Assembly: GCA_964035015.1 (NCBI GenBank)
Contig: OZ036005.1
Span: 10,273,012-10,337,011, forward strand
DNA length: 64,000 nucleotides
DNA from: Corallium rubrum
Taxonomy: Eukaryota; Cnidaria; Anthozoa; Scleralcyonacea; Coralliidae
Direction: 5' to 3'
Numbering within the stretch: position 1 is the first letter of the stretch; the number at the start of each line of letters is the position of its first letter. The position numbers were made by a program, and so were the translations under genes. The notes under the pieces are model-generated. The model made no database searches, was not told the DNA's origin, and worked only from the letters and a program-made list of their open reading frames with translations. Below, in pieces: positions 55,769 to 64,000 of the stretch.

Positions 55769-55959
55769 AGTCCTTTCGCGGCTTTTCCAAAATATGTCGT
55801 CAAATATTTTTTTCCAAAAAGCTAGGAATAGAGTTAGGGTTTTTGTTGTGGTTATAGGCTATCCAGAAGATTGCTAAAATCTTGCGACTCACTGAAGTTT
55901 GACGACAAGTTTTGAAAAACAAATCTCACGACAAAATTTGAGAAAGCCGCGAAAGGACT
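55769..55959. mobile_element. MITE, about 190 bp, AGTCCTTTCGCGGCTTT ends
   Basis: Left AGTCCTTTCGCGGCTTTT and the complement of right AAAGCCGCGAAAGGACT are perfect. The inside repeats TTTGACGACAAG / TGTCGTCAAA. Confidence 0.85.
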
Positions 55960-56108
55960 GGACGAGTCCCCCTGGGTCACCCTTTTAACCTTGACCGTTT
56001 TGCTCTAGCGGCTTTTCAACGGACATGCATTAATTATTTAAGCATATGCATGCCCATCACCGTTGCTCGAAAGAAGAAAACCAGGCCTCTTCATCTATAC
56101 ACTCCAAG

Positions 56109-56141
56109 ATGGCGAATCTTTTCAGAGATTATCGCCGTTGA
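56109..56141 (+). CDS. Short upstream ORF before the candidate first exon
   Basis: ATGGCGAATC in a good context (CCAAGATGG) opens a frame of ten codons ending TGA at 56139-56141, 6 nt before the longer ATG. If this region is transcribed, it would act as an upstream ORF that lowers translation from 56148 (inference). Confidence 0.35.
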   Translation: MANLFRDYRR

Positions 56142-56147
56142 TTGGCA

Positions 56148-56293
56148 ATGCTTTCGAAACAAATTAGTGCCCCACCACGCATCGTAATCCGTCAGAAAAC
56201 CAGCGAAGCAGCCGAGTCGACGAGAAGTCGACCGCGGTTGAAGAAGAGAATCCAGTCACTTCCCGCTTCGAAGGAGTCTCCAAAATTTTGGCT
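56148..56293 (+). CDS. TMCC: Candidate internal alternative first exon of the TMCC gene
   Basis: ATG at 56148 opens 48 codons (MLSKQISAPPRIVIRQKTSE, AAESTRSRPRLKKRIQSLPA, SKESPKFW) ending at GGCT|gtaagt with two leftover bases. The exon at 61339 takes one base, giving ...SPKFWL-GVRDGVKAGFTG in frame. The donor is a perfect GTAAGT. The local sequence is more GC- and CpG-rich than its surroundings. This would give a short isoform lacking the coiled coil but keeping the downstream region and membrane anchor. It could instead be the start of an unrelated gene. Confidence 0.55.
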
Positions 56294-56985
56294 GTAAGTT
56301 AATTTGTCTTCCTTTATGTAATATGTTTGGCGGTCCTTTTCTTGTTAGTGGAATATTCAATGCTTTATAAGTAAGCTCCTATACCGTAGACCACTTGCAC
56401 TTATTCCCTTGGTGGAGGAAAAATGCTTATAAACTATAGAATTTTCATTCATTATTTGCTCTGTTGAACGTCGGGACTTTGAAGTTGTCCTCCAGATGCA
56501 CCGTTTTGACGTCATCTGCAAGAGGTCTCTACGCTTTTTGTTATGTTTCGTATAAAGTCAGTCTTGGCTTTGACATATAAAGTGTTTGTTAATATATATG
56601 TCTATGTAATCTGCGAAATGGTTTTGTCCTAAGGGGCCGATTTATACACAAACGAGTTGGGCAGGTGAATTGTACATTGTACTGACTCGATTTATTATGC
56701 ATGATCATAATACTGCATGTGGTTTTAAAGCTCCATGAACTAAATTTACAAAGAAGAATTGGTTTAGTTTAGATGGAAGCGAATTGTAACGATGATTCAG
56801 CTCTTTTCCGACCTTGACATCTTCCAGGCCGAGGAAGATGTTTCGTAACACGAGTTAGCCATGTAGCTGCTAATTAAATCGGCTTTGAATCTAAAAGTCA
56901 GTAATTTGGTACCAAGATATTAATGGCAATGCAAACTCAAAACTTCATTAAATCAAGATTAACAAAGTACAGTAGCTTTAAAACT

Positions 56986-56988
<3 letters not shown>
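56294..56988. other. Intron, nothing recognised
   Basis: Mixed-composition sequence with no motif, array or inverted repeat noted. Confidence 0.4.
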
Positions 56989-57079
<91 letters not shown>

Positions 57080-57326
57080 CCGCAACACATGCATTGCCGA
57101 AGCGCCTAGCGGCACTGTATATACAGAGAACATTTAAACTACGCCAGCTGTTTCGGATACGCCTGAAGAAGACGAAGTCTCCGACCATGTAGAGCATACA
57201 CATAGTGAATAATTGTTTTAGCCCATAACTCATAAATGAAATAACAAGTTCAATATTGTAGCTTATATTTTTCGGTATTTTCATACAAGACAGGCCTCTA
57301 GCAACTTGGCGTACTCGATATTTAAG

Positions 57327-57368
<42 letters not shown>
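56989..57368. repeat. Two TA microsatellites around a short dispersed repeat
   Basis: TA runs at 56989-57068 and 57331-57368. Between them AGAGAACATTTAAACTACGC, CAGCTGTTTCGGATACGCCT and GAAGAAGACGAAG form a repeat core resembling 49665-49760 in layout (TA - GTTTCGG... - TA). Confidence 0.75.
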
Positions 57369-57377
<9 letters not shown>

Positions 57378-57401
57378 TAGTTTAATGTAAAATATGTTTC
57401 A

Positions 57402-57895
57402 GCCGGGACGAGACAGGTATAAGCGAGACGGGACGTTTTTCATCCCGGGTTTATATGAGAATGTTTTCAGGCGGGTCAGTTGGCGACCGGGACGTTGCCC
57501 AACACAGCTAGAAAGTAGTAAAAACCACATAATAACAGAGAAATAAATAGATTTTGACGTATTATAAAGAGCTGCTGTCCTCCTACTAGCCATTATCACT
57601 CATTTGCATCGAATAAACAGCTTAAGAATCAAAATAAATACTCGAAACGGTATCCGTCATATCGTCCCGGTTACGCGGGACAGATAATTTATACGGCGAA
57701 AATTGTCCCCCTCACGCTGGGATTCCGGTTAGGCGGGACAGATAATTTGTATGGCGAAAATTGTCCCCCTCACGCTGGGATTCTGGTTAGGCGGGACAGA
57801 TAATTTGTATGGCGAAAATTGTCCCCCTCAAGCCGGGATCCCGGTTAGGCGGAACGGGACAAAAACGTCCAGGCAAACATTCTTCATATAAACGA
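57402..57895. mobile_element. Inverted-repeat element with a 58-bp tandem inside
   Basis: GGGACGTTTTTCATCCCGGG..TTATATGAGAATG on the left pairs loosely with CGGGACAAAAACGTCC...CATTCTTCATATAA on the right. 57655-57845 holds three units of TTAGGCGGGACAGATAATTT..GGCGAAAATTGTCCCCC. Confidence 0.7.
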
Positions 57896-58352
57896 AATGA
57901 GATACATAAAGGGAAAACATAGTAGCGATGCGATCCCGCTTAACAGCTCCTAGCTCATGTTGTGATCGTCTCTCAAAACAACAGGCTTCAATCGCCAGCT
58001 GATCTTCCATGAGATGAACGTTCCTCGTTTTAGATTGTAGACCAGTCAAACACCAGGGGAATTAAGAAGTTGATAAATATAATGAATTTGCCAAAACTGC
58101 TTGGCAATACAGCTGTGAATCTATGATGTCTTCCACTCCGCGAACGATGGCTGTTATCTGGCATTTTTCTGTTTTCTCTTTAACACTAAACTAGATTTTC
58201 ACGTCCTTTCTAACGCGTAGCTTCCTTTACCTCATGATTAATGACGGATACGATACGATTTACACTAGATTTTAATATACGCGAGATTTGTCAAAAGATG
58301 GAAAATGACAAGCCGTTATGTGTACAATGAGTCTGGGCACGAGAGTTTGGAA
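57896..58352. other. Intron, nothing recognised
   Basis: No array, inverted repeat or RNA gene noted. Confidence 0.4.
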
Positions 58353-58361
58353 ATGTTTGTT

Positions 58362-58577
58362 CAATCTCGTTCCCAGAGCCCACGTTCCCCTTACCCAGCG
58401 GGCGGGAAACGAGAGACTCTGGGATAATCTGTTCACGCCATCACATGATTCTTGTTATCCGGAAGAAGAGTTATATAGAGTTCATTGTGTTCATCAGCCA
58501 ATGAAATATCAATGTGAAACGGATTCCAGAGTCTCTCGTTTCCTGGGTGGAGAACGTGGGCTCTGGGAACGAGATTG
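58362..58577. mobile_element. MITE with perfect 25-bp ends and 9-bp target duplication
   Basis: CAATCTCGTTCCCAGAGCCC..ACGTT on the left and its exact complement on the right, flanked by ATGTTTGTT (58353-58361 and 58578-58586). Nine-base duplications are usual for Mutator-like elements (inference). The same GTTCCCAGAGCCC tip occurs at 13579 and GGCTCTGGGAACGAG at 14988. Confidence 0.88.
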
Positions 58578-58665
58578 ATGTTTGTTTGGAATACGCCTGT
58601 TACGTCACTGCGTCGGGAATCCGACGCAGGAGGGAGCGCGTGGGTATGGGTACGAGAACGTGTTA

Positions 58666-59438
58666 TTACTCGGGCTACCTGTGGTAGGCCGAGTCTAGGT
58701 TTCGGCTCGTTTTTTTTCCTTCTGTGTCACGCTCTTAGCCTACTCCGCAGGCATCTCTAATCAGAAAGCGCAGACTCAAGTCAAGTGCGCATTTAACTTA
58801 TTCCGCCGTCTCGATCAAGACAAACATAATAAGACTTTGCGAAACTGATGCGTGCATGCCAAATGCTTTCTTTCTTTGCTTTCCTGATGTCTGATCAAGT
58901 CTTTCTCCTCTCGGATGTGTTTTGTGTTTTCACAGACATAGTTATTGGTTAGTAATGTCGCTGGCAAGTATCTTGATATTATATACGCTTACGATCTCAC
59001 ACGCCGTATACATGAAGCTGTGTTGATATTTAATACCCGAAGAGACTTGACATATGAACGCTGTACATGTGTGGAAATAATACTTTCTTTCTTAGCTTTC
59101 CTACTGTCTGATGATCAAAGTCTGATCAAGTCTTTCTCGTCTCGGATGTGTTTTGCGTGTTCACAGACATAGTTTGATATTGGTCAGTAATGTCGCTAGC
59201 TGTGTTGATATTTAATACCCGAAGAGACTCGACATATGAACGCTGTGTACATGTGTGGAAATACGTTACAGGCAATCGTGTATTGCAAATTGCGTTTCTA
59301 TCGGAGATTGGATTTGTTTTGACTTTTGTCTGTGACCTGAATGTGTTTAGACGGCGGCTTTAGATCTTAGCACTGCATGTGACAACCTGCGCGTGATTTT
59401 GCAGTAGCCCGAGTGAACGCCTGACCAGGCGTCTTGTT
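58666..59438 (+). mobile_element. CTCGGGCTAC-family element, copy 2
   Basis: Starts TACTCGGGCTACCTGTGGTA, ends GTAGCCCGAGTGAACGCCTG..AGGCGTCTTGTTT. The block TGTTGATATTTAATACCCGA...CATATGAACGCTGT occurs twice inside (about 59018 and 59201), an internal duplication absent from copy 1. Confidence 0.78.
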
Positions 59439-59751
59439 TATAAGATGAAGCGAGTCTTTTCTTTCTTTTTGTTCTGCACTTTTTGTTCAATTTCAATTTC
59501 AAGTTCTAAATACTGACAGAAAGTTTTAGAAACTTGGTTTCAGAAGTAGCTTCTCGGTTTCTGCGAGAGTAAACTAAAGCGTGTTCTTGAGGGGAATCAA
59601 TTTCGTAAAGGGTGGGGCATACTTCCTTAGAAATTTTTGGCCCGGGGGGGGGATTTCCTGTGACACCAGTTTTATGTTCGGAATTTTTTGGCACGAATTG
59701 ACAATTCTATTGCAAAATTGAATAAATTTCTAATTAGTTTCAGCCAAGAGC

Positions 59752-60654
59752 TCATTACTTGGGCTACCTGTGGTAGACCGAGTCTAAATTTCGACTCCGT
59801 TTTTATTTTTATTTTGTCGATGTCTCGAATTGGCAATTATTGCATCATCCCGTCAGGCTTTGCGAAATTGATGTATGATAAATGCATGCTTTTCTTTTCG
59901 ACAGCTTTGCCTTTGATCGAGTTGGGTTGAGGTGATTTCCGCGGTATTAGTGAATTCATCAGTAGTTGATCAGTAATGTTGCTGACAAGGTTTGTCCATG
60001 AAGACAGAATAGACGAGTATGTTACAGACGGGAGAAAATGTTCAAAATGCCGTGTTGACATCAGTACCTAGGAAGCCTTGACTTGAGGACTAGAAGTACA
60101 AGGAAGAGTCACATAATATCAAAGAACATATACGTACTGTTTAGCTAGTATTAAACGCCTTGCTGCTTGGTCCAACAACAACGAAACACATGTGGTAGGC
60201 ACCGAATAATGCAAAAAATACGTTTACTGGTCGTCTCCCTATCATGAAGGTGTCGTATTACATTCGGAAATGTGTTTCAAAAATGCATGTTTAAATATTT
60301 TCTGTTCGTACAATTTACATGAATTCTATATCGGAACCATCGCTTGAATATGCCGAATTCAGCACTATAGGTTTTGTGGTTTTGTCTAGTCTACTGAAAG
60401 TATTAAGATCGCTTAATTATTCGGCTAAACAGGCTTGTTTTTTTACGCCAAATCGCTTCATCGTACCAAGTATTTCATATAAGTCCATATATAGAGAATT
60501 TGTGTAGAGCACACTTCTGATCATGAGAGTTTTGTACTTTTTAACAAACACTGAATATGCACACGCTGTTCGTCAGTTTTCTAGATATGCGAAGACTGCG
60601 CCAATATTTGCAGAAATCAGTAGCCCGAGTGAACGCCTAAGCAGGCGTCTTGTT
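59752..60654 (+). mobile_element. CTCGGGCTAC-family element, copy 3
   Basis: Starts ATTACTTGGGCTACCTGTGG, ends GTAGCCCGAGTGAACGCCTA..AGGCGTCTTGTTAA. The interior differs from copies 1 and 2, with only the ends conserved, as in non-autonomous DNA transposons. Confidence 0.72.
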
Positions 60655-60689
60655 AAAAATAAAAGAAAGGAACAATTCAATTCGCAGGA

Positions 60690-60990
60690 ATTTATTCAGA
60701 AACGGTTTGCGCCTGCGCGACATCCGAGCTCCTACCTCGAAAAAGAGCGGGAAAACGCTGAAATATTTGGACTGGTCTGAGAGTCACAGACAAAAGTTAA
60801 AATTATAAGCATACTACCAAAAAGATAAGGTTGGTAATTTGTGCATGGCTTCTTTGTCAATGAATAGACTGAGTCCTACTTAGTCTTCACTGTCACGGCT
60901 AGTTTCCACTTCCCTTGCAATATTCACGCATGCGCAAATGTTTGGCAGCGGTGTTACTTGGGCTCGTTTGTAGGGTCCGATTTCATGCTT
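60690..60990 (+). repeat. Dispersed repeat shared with 13925-14280
   Basis: GCGCCTGCGCGACATCCGAG, GGGAAAACGCTGAAATATTT, GCATACTACCAAAA, CACGGCTAGTTTCCACTTCC and TTCACGCATGCGCAAA occur in the same order in both places. The 13925 copy has the G-rich minisatellite inserted; this one does not. Confidence 0.75.
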
Positions 60991-61338
60991 GGTAGCGTAA
61001 GCATAATGAAACTGTCCCTCCAAACGATTTCAAGAACACCAACGCTCGATACTCGTTACCATTACTAGTCTTCAATTATTTTGGGAAATGTCCAATTTAT
61101 AGCATGATCAGTTGCTGTGCTTCACTTTGCCACGTCACGGCTTACATACACAACACCACAACACTTCCCTTATGCAACCTGCGCGTCTTAGTTTTCTCGA
61201 ATAATTTCCCGTACAGACCTCGCACTCGGCTAATAAGTCTTTAGTATCGTTCGTATTTGGTCAAAGGTTGAATGGCTTTCGATCTGTTTGTTTATGTTAT
61301 TTTAGCCGCACATTTTTAATTGTTGATTTTCTTTCTAG

Positions 61339-61374
61339 AGGTGTTCGTGACGGTGTGAAAGCTGGTTTTACAGG
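61339..61374 (+). CDS. TMCC: TMCC-family gene, 36-bp microexon
   Basis: Acceptor tttctttctag|AG, donor ACAGG|gtaagc. It encodes GVRDGVKAGFT(G). It is preceded by an 8.5-kb intron and is the phase-matched acceptor for both the main transcript and the candidate first exon at 56148. Confidence 0.75.
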
Positions 61375-61588
61375 GTAAGCTGAAAAGTGCAAGTAGCTTT
61401 TTTGCAATTTTATCTCAAATTGCATGACATGTTACATGTAATTAAAGACCGGACACGACGTTTCCCGCAAAAAACTGGTCTGGGACGAGGGCAATTGCAA
61501 GCAGTGGGCAATTTCAAAATAATTGCCATCTTTTTGTGTGGCAAAAATTCGAAGGCTCATTTACTGTGCACGAAAATCTTACTATTTA

Positions 61589-61675
61589 ATCCCCGAGCCG
61601 GGCGTAGGGCCGAAGGCCCGGAGCCCGGTGAGGGTGCTAATCTCGACATGCGTGGAGTCCATTTTACACGCGTGT
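61589..61675 (-). repeat. GC-rich dispersed repeat, copy 3 of 3 (reversed)
   Basis: CCCCGAGCCGGGCGTAGGGC, GAAGGCCCGGAGCCCGG and TGAGGGTGCTAATCTCGACA are the complement of copies 1 and 2, ending in ACACGCGTG. Confidence 0.85.
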
Positions 61676-62542
61676 TGAAATGCGAATCAATTTGAGCGAT
61701 CTCAATATTTGTATATATATATATGTGTGGACGGACCACGCGCGGTGAAGATTGTGGAGCACTGGAAACAATATAGTTCTTGACAAAAAAAGATTTGAAA
61801 AAGATTTGATATTATTCTTGACAAAAAGACTTGAGAAAGGAGTTTTTGGGATACGTATCCTTTTCAAAAGAACAGAAACAAATCAACGCTTACGTATATA
61901 AAGTCTTCAGACTTGACTAAAAGGAAACCCGTCAAACCAAAACTCGAAAGAAACGAAGACAAAGGCCGAAAAGTTTATAAAGCTACGGTAAAAATATAGA
62001 GCAGTCGCTCTCAGTAATCACGAACACTTAGTAGCAAAACTGTTGAGTTTCCCTGTTTACATCTATCACTGTTAATTTTGTTTTATATTTTGCGTGTCCT
62101 TGAAGTACGTATCGTATCATTTGCATGTTTTTTCTTGCCAATGCCCCTTACGTTGTATTTTTTACCTGTGGCTGCCGTCTTATCTCCTTTTAAATGGCTT
62201 TCTTATTGTAAAACTACATATGACTGAGCGGGTTTTATAATTTAGCATAAATATGGAGAAGGAACATTTCTTCTTTGTAAAACGTACAGACTACAAATGC
62301 TGTTGAAATATTTATTAACATGTATGTGAAAACATTTTCAGCAATTCAGATTTCGAAATGAAAAATTGTTTTTGTTATATTAGTTTAAATAAATTTAAAA
62401 TGCCATAAATGAATATAGTTTGAGTAGTTTTCAAAATACAAATATTTTTAGATACCAAGCGATGTTCTTTAATTGTAAACATGGGAAGAAAGAACTGTAA
62501 AGTATAACCCTAATATTTTAATAAAATTCTGATGCCTGCTTC
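61676..62542. other. Intron, nothing recognised
   Basis: AT-rich. TTGACAAAAA.AGATTTGA occurs as a short tandem at about 61780-61835. No gene. Confidence 0.4.
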
Positions 62543-62612
62543 AGTAGTGTGGTGGTAACGTCGTCGGTTTGCACGCGAACGAGATTGAGTTCAAACCCTG
62601 GAAGCGCAACGT
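62543..62612 (+). mobile_element. tRNA-like SINE head (weak)
   Basis: TAGTGTGGTGGTAACGTC (D-arm/A-box-like) and GAGTTCAAACCC (B-box-like) are correctly spaced, and acceptor-like GCTTC / GAAGC ends can pair. The anticodon arm does not fold well, so a tRNA-derived repeat is more likely than a gene. Confidence 0.35.
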
Positions 62613-62837
62613 TCAATTTTCTTCATCTCAATATATTTTACGAAATATCATCCGTAAATTTTTCTTTGTTCTTTGTGGCATTTTTCTTCAAAAAAATAGA
62701 GTGTTTTTTTTATATCTCAAATATTCTACCATAATTAAAACTATATTTTCGTCGTTCCGACCATTCGTGAGGATCTGGGTACGAGAATGCGTTCCGACAG
62801 AGTAGCTATTTCCAGGCCTCCAATAAAAAAGAGCGCA

Positions 62838-62857
62838 AGGGGGGGGGGGGGGGGGGT
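62838..62857. repeat. Poly-G run
   Basis: About 20 consecutive G. A likely sequencing and length-variation hot spot. Confidence 0.9.
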
Positions 62858-62909
62858 CGCTGTAAAAGCGAGCGAGGGGATATTTCATTATTTTATGTAT
62901 TTCTAGTAT

Positions 62910-63090
62910 ATAGTAATTACTACTTATTGACCGAGCATGAGGTCTGTACTAGTGAAATATCGGACCGACGTTTTTAGTACGTGCAGAAAACGTCGGTCCG
63001 ACGTTTTTAGTACGTGCAGAAAACGTCGGTCCGATATTTCACTGGTACAGACCGAACAAGCGAGGTCAGTAAGTAGTTTATTATATGATT
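62910..63090. mobile_element. Hairpin MITE with duplicated core
   Basis: GGTCTGTACTAGTGAAATAT...CGGACCGACGTTTT on the left pairs with AAAACGTCGGTCCGATATTT...GGTACAGACC on the right. The core CGACGTTTTTAGTACGTGCA..GAAAACGTCGGTC is present twice in tandem. Looser outer arms (TAATTACTACTTATTGACC / GGTCAGTAAGTAGTTTATTA) extend the fold. Confidence 0.82.
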
Positions 63091-63833
63091 ACAAGTGCTG
63101 TATTGAACGTTCTGTGAGTTCTGTGTTAAGCTCGTTTTCGCCACCATCTTTCTTGCGAACTAATCCAAAATGGCAGATGTTTTCCCATTTTTAAAGTATA
63201 CTTTCCGTTTAGCTAAGATCCTGAACTTTCTACCCCAAATAGCATTTTCCAATTGCTCTTGTTTGACATATCGCTCACAGTTGTACGTTATGTAGTTGAA
63301 TAAAAAAACATTTGAAATTCTATAATATGAGAAGTAAATAAATTCTATAATATTTGTGAGGCGTAAATGTTGTATTCTTACGAACACTGCTACGAACATT
63401 TTGAACATTTTAAAAAGTTTCACAGAATATGGAAACTTAAACTATACATCAAATCAAAGCTTAACACAATTTCTAACAAAATACCTGCTTGATACATTTC
63501 AACAAGGAGTAGTTCTGAAATTATTATCTTTGTTGCATGTATACTGACATGACTTTCATTTTTTAAAAAAAATTCTCTCAGCGGTGCGGAACGGCAGATT
63601 CCGAACTGCTCAGGAACCAATCAAATTTACTGGATTTCACGTTCCGGACCGCTCACGAAAATAGTCATATAACAGGAGATATTATGAAACCAAGAATGCT
63701 ATTCTTTTGTTTTTCGGAATTATGTTTTAACAAGATCAAAGTTGGATAGCGGAATTTTTTTGTCGCAGTTAGCACTTTAACCTTATGTCTAAAGTCTATG
63801 CGGTCATTTAACATTATTTCTTCTCCATTGCAG
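63091..63833. other. Intron, nothing recognised
   Basis: AT-rich. The small inverted AGCGGTGCGGAACGGCAGAT / CACGTTCCGGACCGCT pair at 63580-63652 could be a decayed MITE. Nothing coding. Confidence 0.4.
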
Positions 63834-63892
63834 CGCTGTTTCCAAGTTTTTTAACAGTAATGAAAATATAACGGATGCTCATCCTCTTTCTA
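63834..63892 (+). CDS. TMCC: TMCC-family gene exon, last in window
   Basis: Acceptor tccattgcag|CG, donor CTTTCTA|gtaagt; 59 nt. It encodes AVSKFFNSNENITDAHPLS, matching the conserved TMCC stretch with 'VSK....F.S.ENI' that follows the glycine-rich segment. It leaves one base for an exon beyond the window, where the remaining helix and two membrane segments should be. Confidence 0.82.
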
Positions 63893-63959
63893 GTAAGTGT
63901 TATTGTTTAAAAATATTGGAAGTCGATCCTTGAAAATCAATATAGGTCCTGTGTAGAAT

Positions 63960-64000
63960 GAGTTATCAGAGAAGGTTATATATCTTTGCTATTATCAAAC
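63960..64000. mobile_element. Left end of a second TTATCAGAGAAGG MITE, cut by window edge
   Basis: AGTTATCAGAGAAGGTTATA..TATCTTTGCTATTATCAAA is identical to the arm at 38447-38484. Confidence 0.85.

Overview
This is nuclear DNA of an animal, most likely a cnidarian (anthozoan). Genes are split into short exons with GT-AG introns. Introns and spacers are packed with LINE, SINE, hAT-type and foldback elements and many long micro- and minisatellites. There are no bacterial-type operons, and most long open frames are translated simple repeats. The cnidarian call is an inference from the style of the repeats and genes; no species can be named.

Two host genes are visible, both on the + strand. The first, 1011-5061, is the 3' half of a nicotinic-type Cys-loop ligand-gated channel. 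Four exons carry the end of the ligand-binding domain, membrane segments M1-M4 and the stop codon, and all splice phases agree. A 35-bp satellite array of about 7.8 kb begins at that stop codon and runs to 12880, so the whole normal 3' UTR position is satellite. The second gene, 26816 to beyond the right edge, is a TMCC (transmembrane and coiled-coil domain) family gene. Eleven phase-compatible exons encode about 302 residues, including the family's signature coiled coil (49003-49148) and the start of the SKF..N.ENI region. Its membrane-anchor C-terminus lies outside the window. Two further ATG exons (28917-29004 and 56148-56293) have donors in the right phase to join this gene and look like alternative first exons.

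Between and inside the genes: 12881-15010 is a G-rich dispersed repeat. 16401-19946 is a nest of a tRNA-derived SINE, three hAT-like elements with clear target duplications, and a foldback element. 20029-20790 and 22530-22905 are LINE tails. 23402-24493 is a hAT element with a decayed transposase. 24682-26187 holds nested inverted-repeat elements. Within the TMCC introns lie a 5S-derived SINE, several MITE families present more than once, and satellites of 130, 41, 17 and 60 bp.

The most unusual object is a near-perfect 5.3-kb palindrome, 32333-37607. Its arms are about 2.5-2.7 kb. Its tips read AGTAGTAATACCCCCC on both sides, and it is flanked by a 6-bp duplication (GGTGTA) that exactly rebuilds one unit of a local 33-bp minisatellite. 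Each arm carries the same unidentified reading frame, ended by a stop codon that is immediately followed by AATAAA. This looks like a recently mobile giant foldback transposon; the 6-bp duplication and AG tip recall Polinton/Maverick ends, but no capsid, polymerase or integrase gene is visible. It sits inside an older, larger inverted repeat that was itself split by a LINE.
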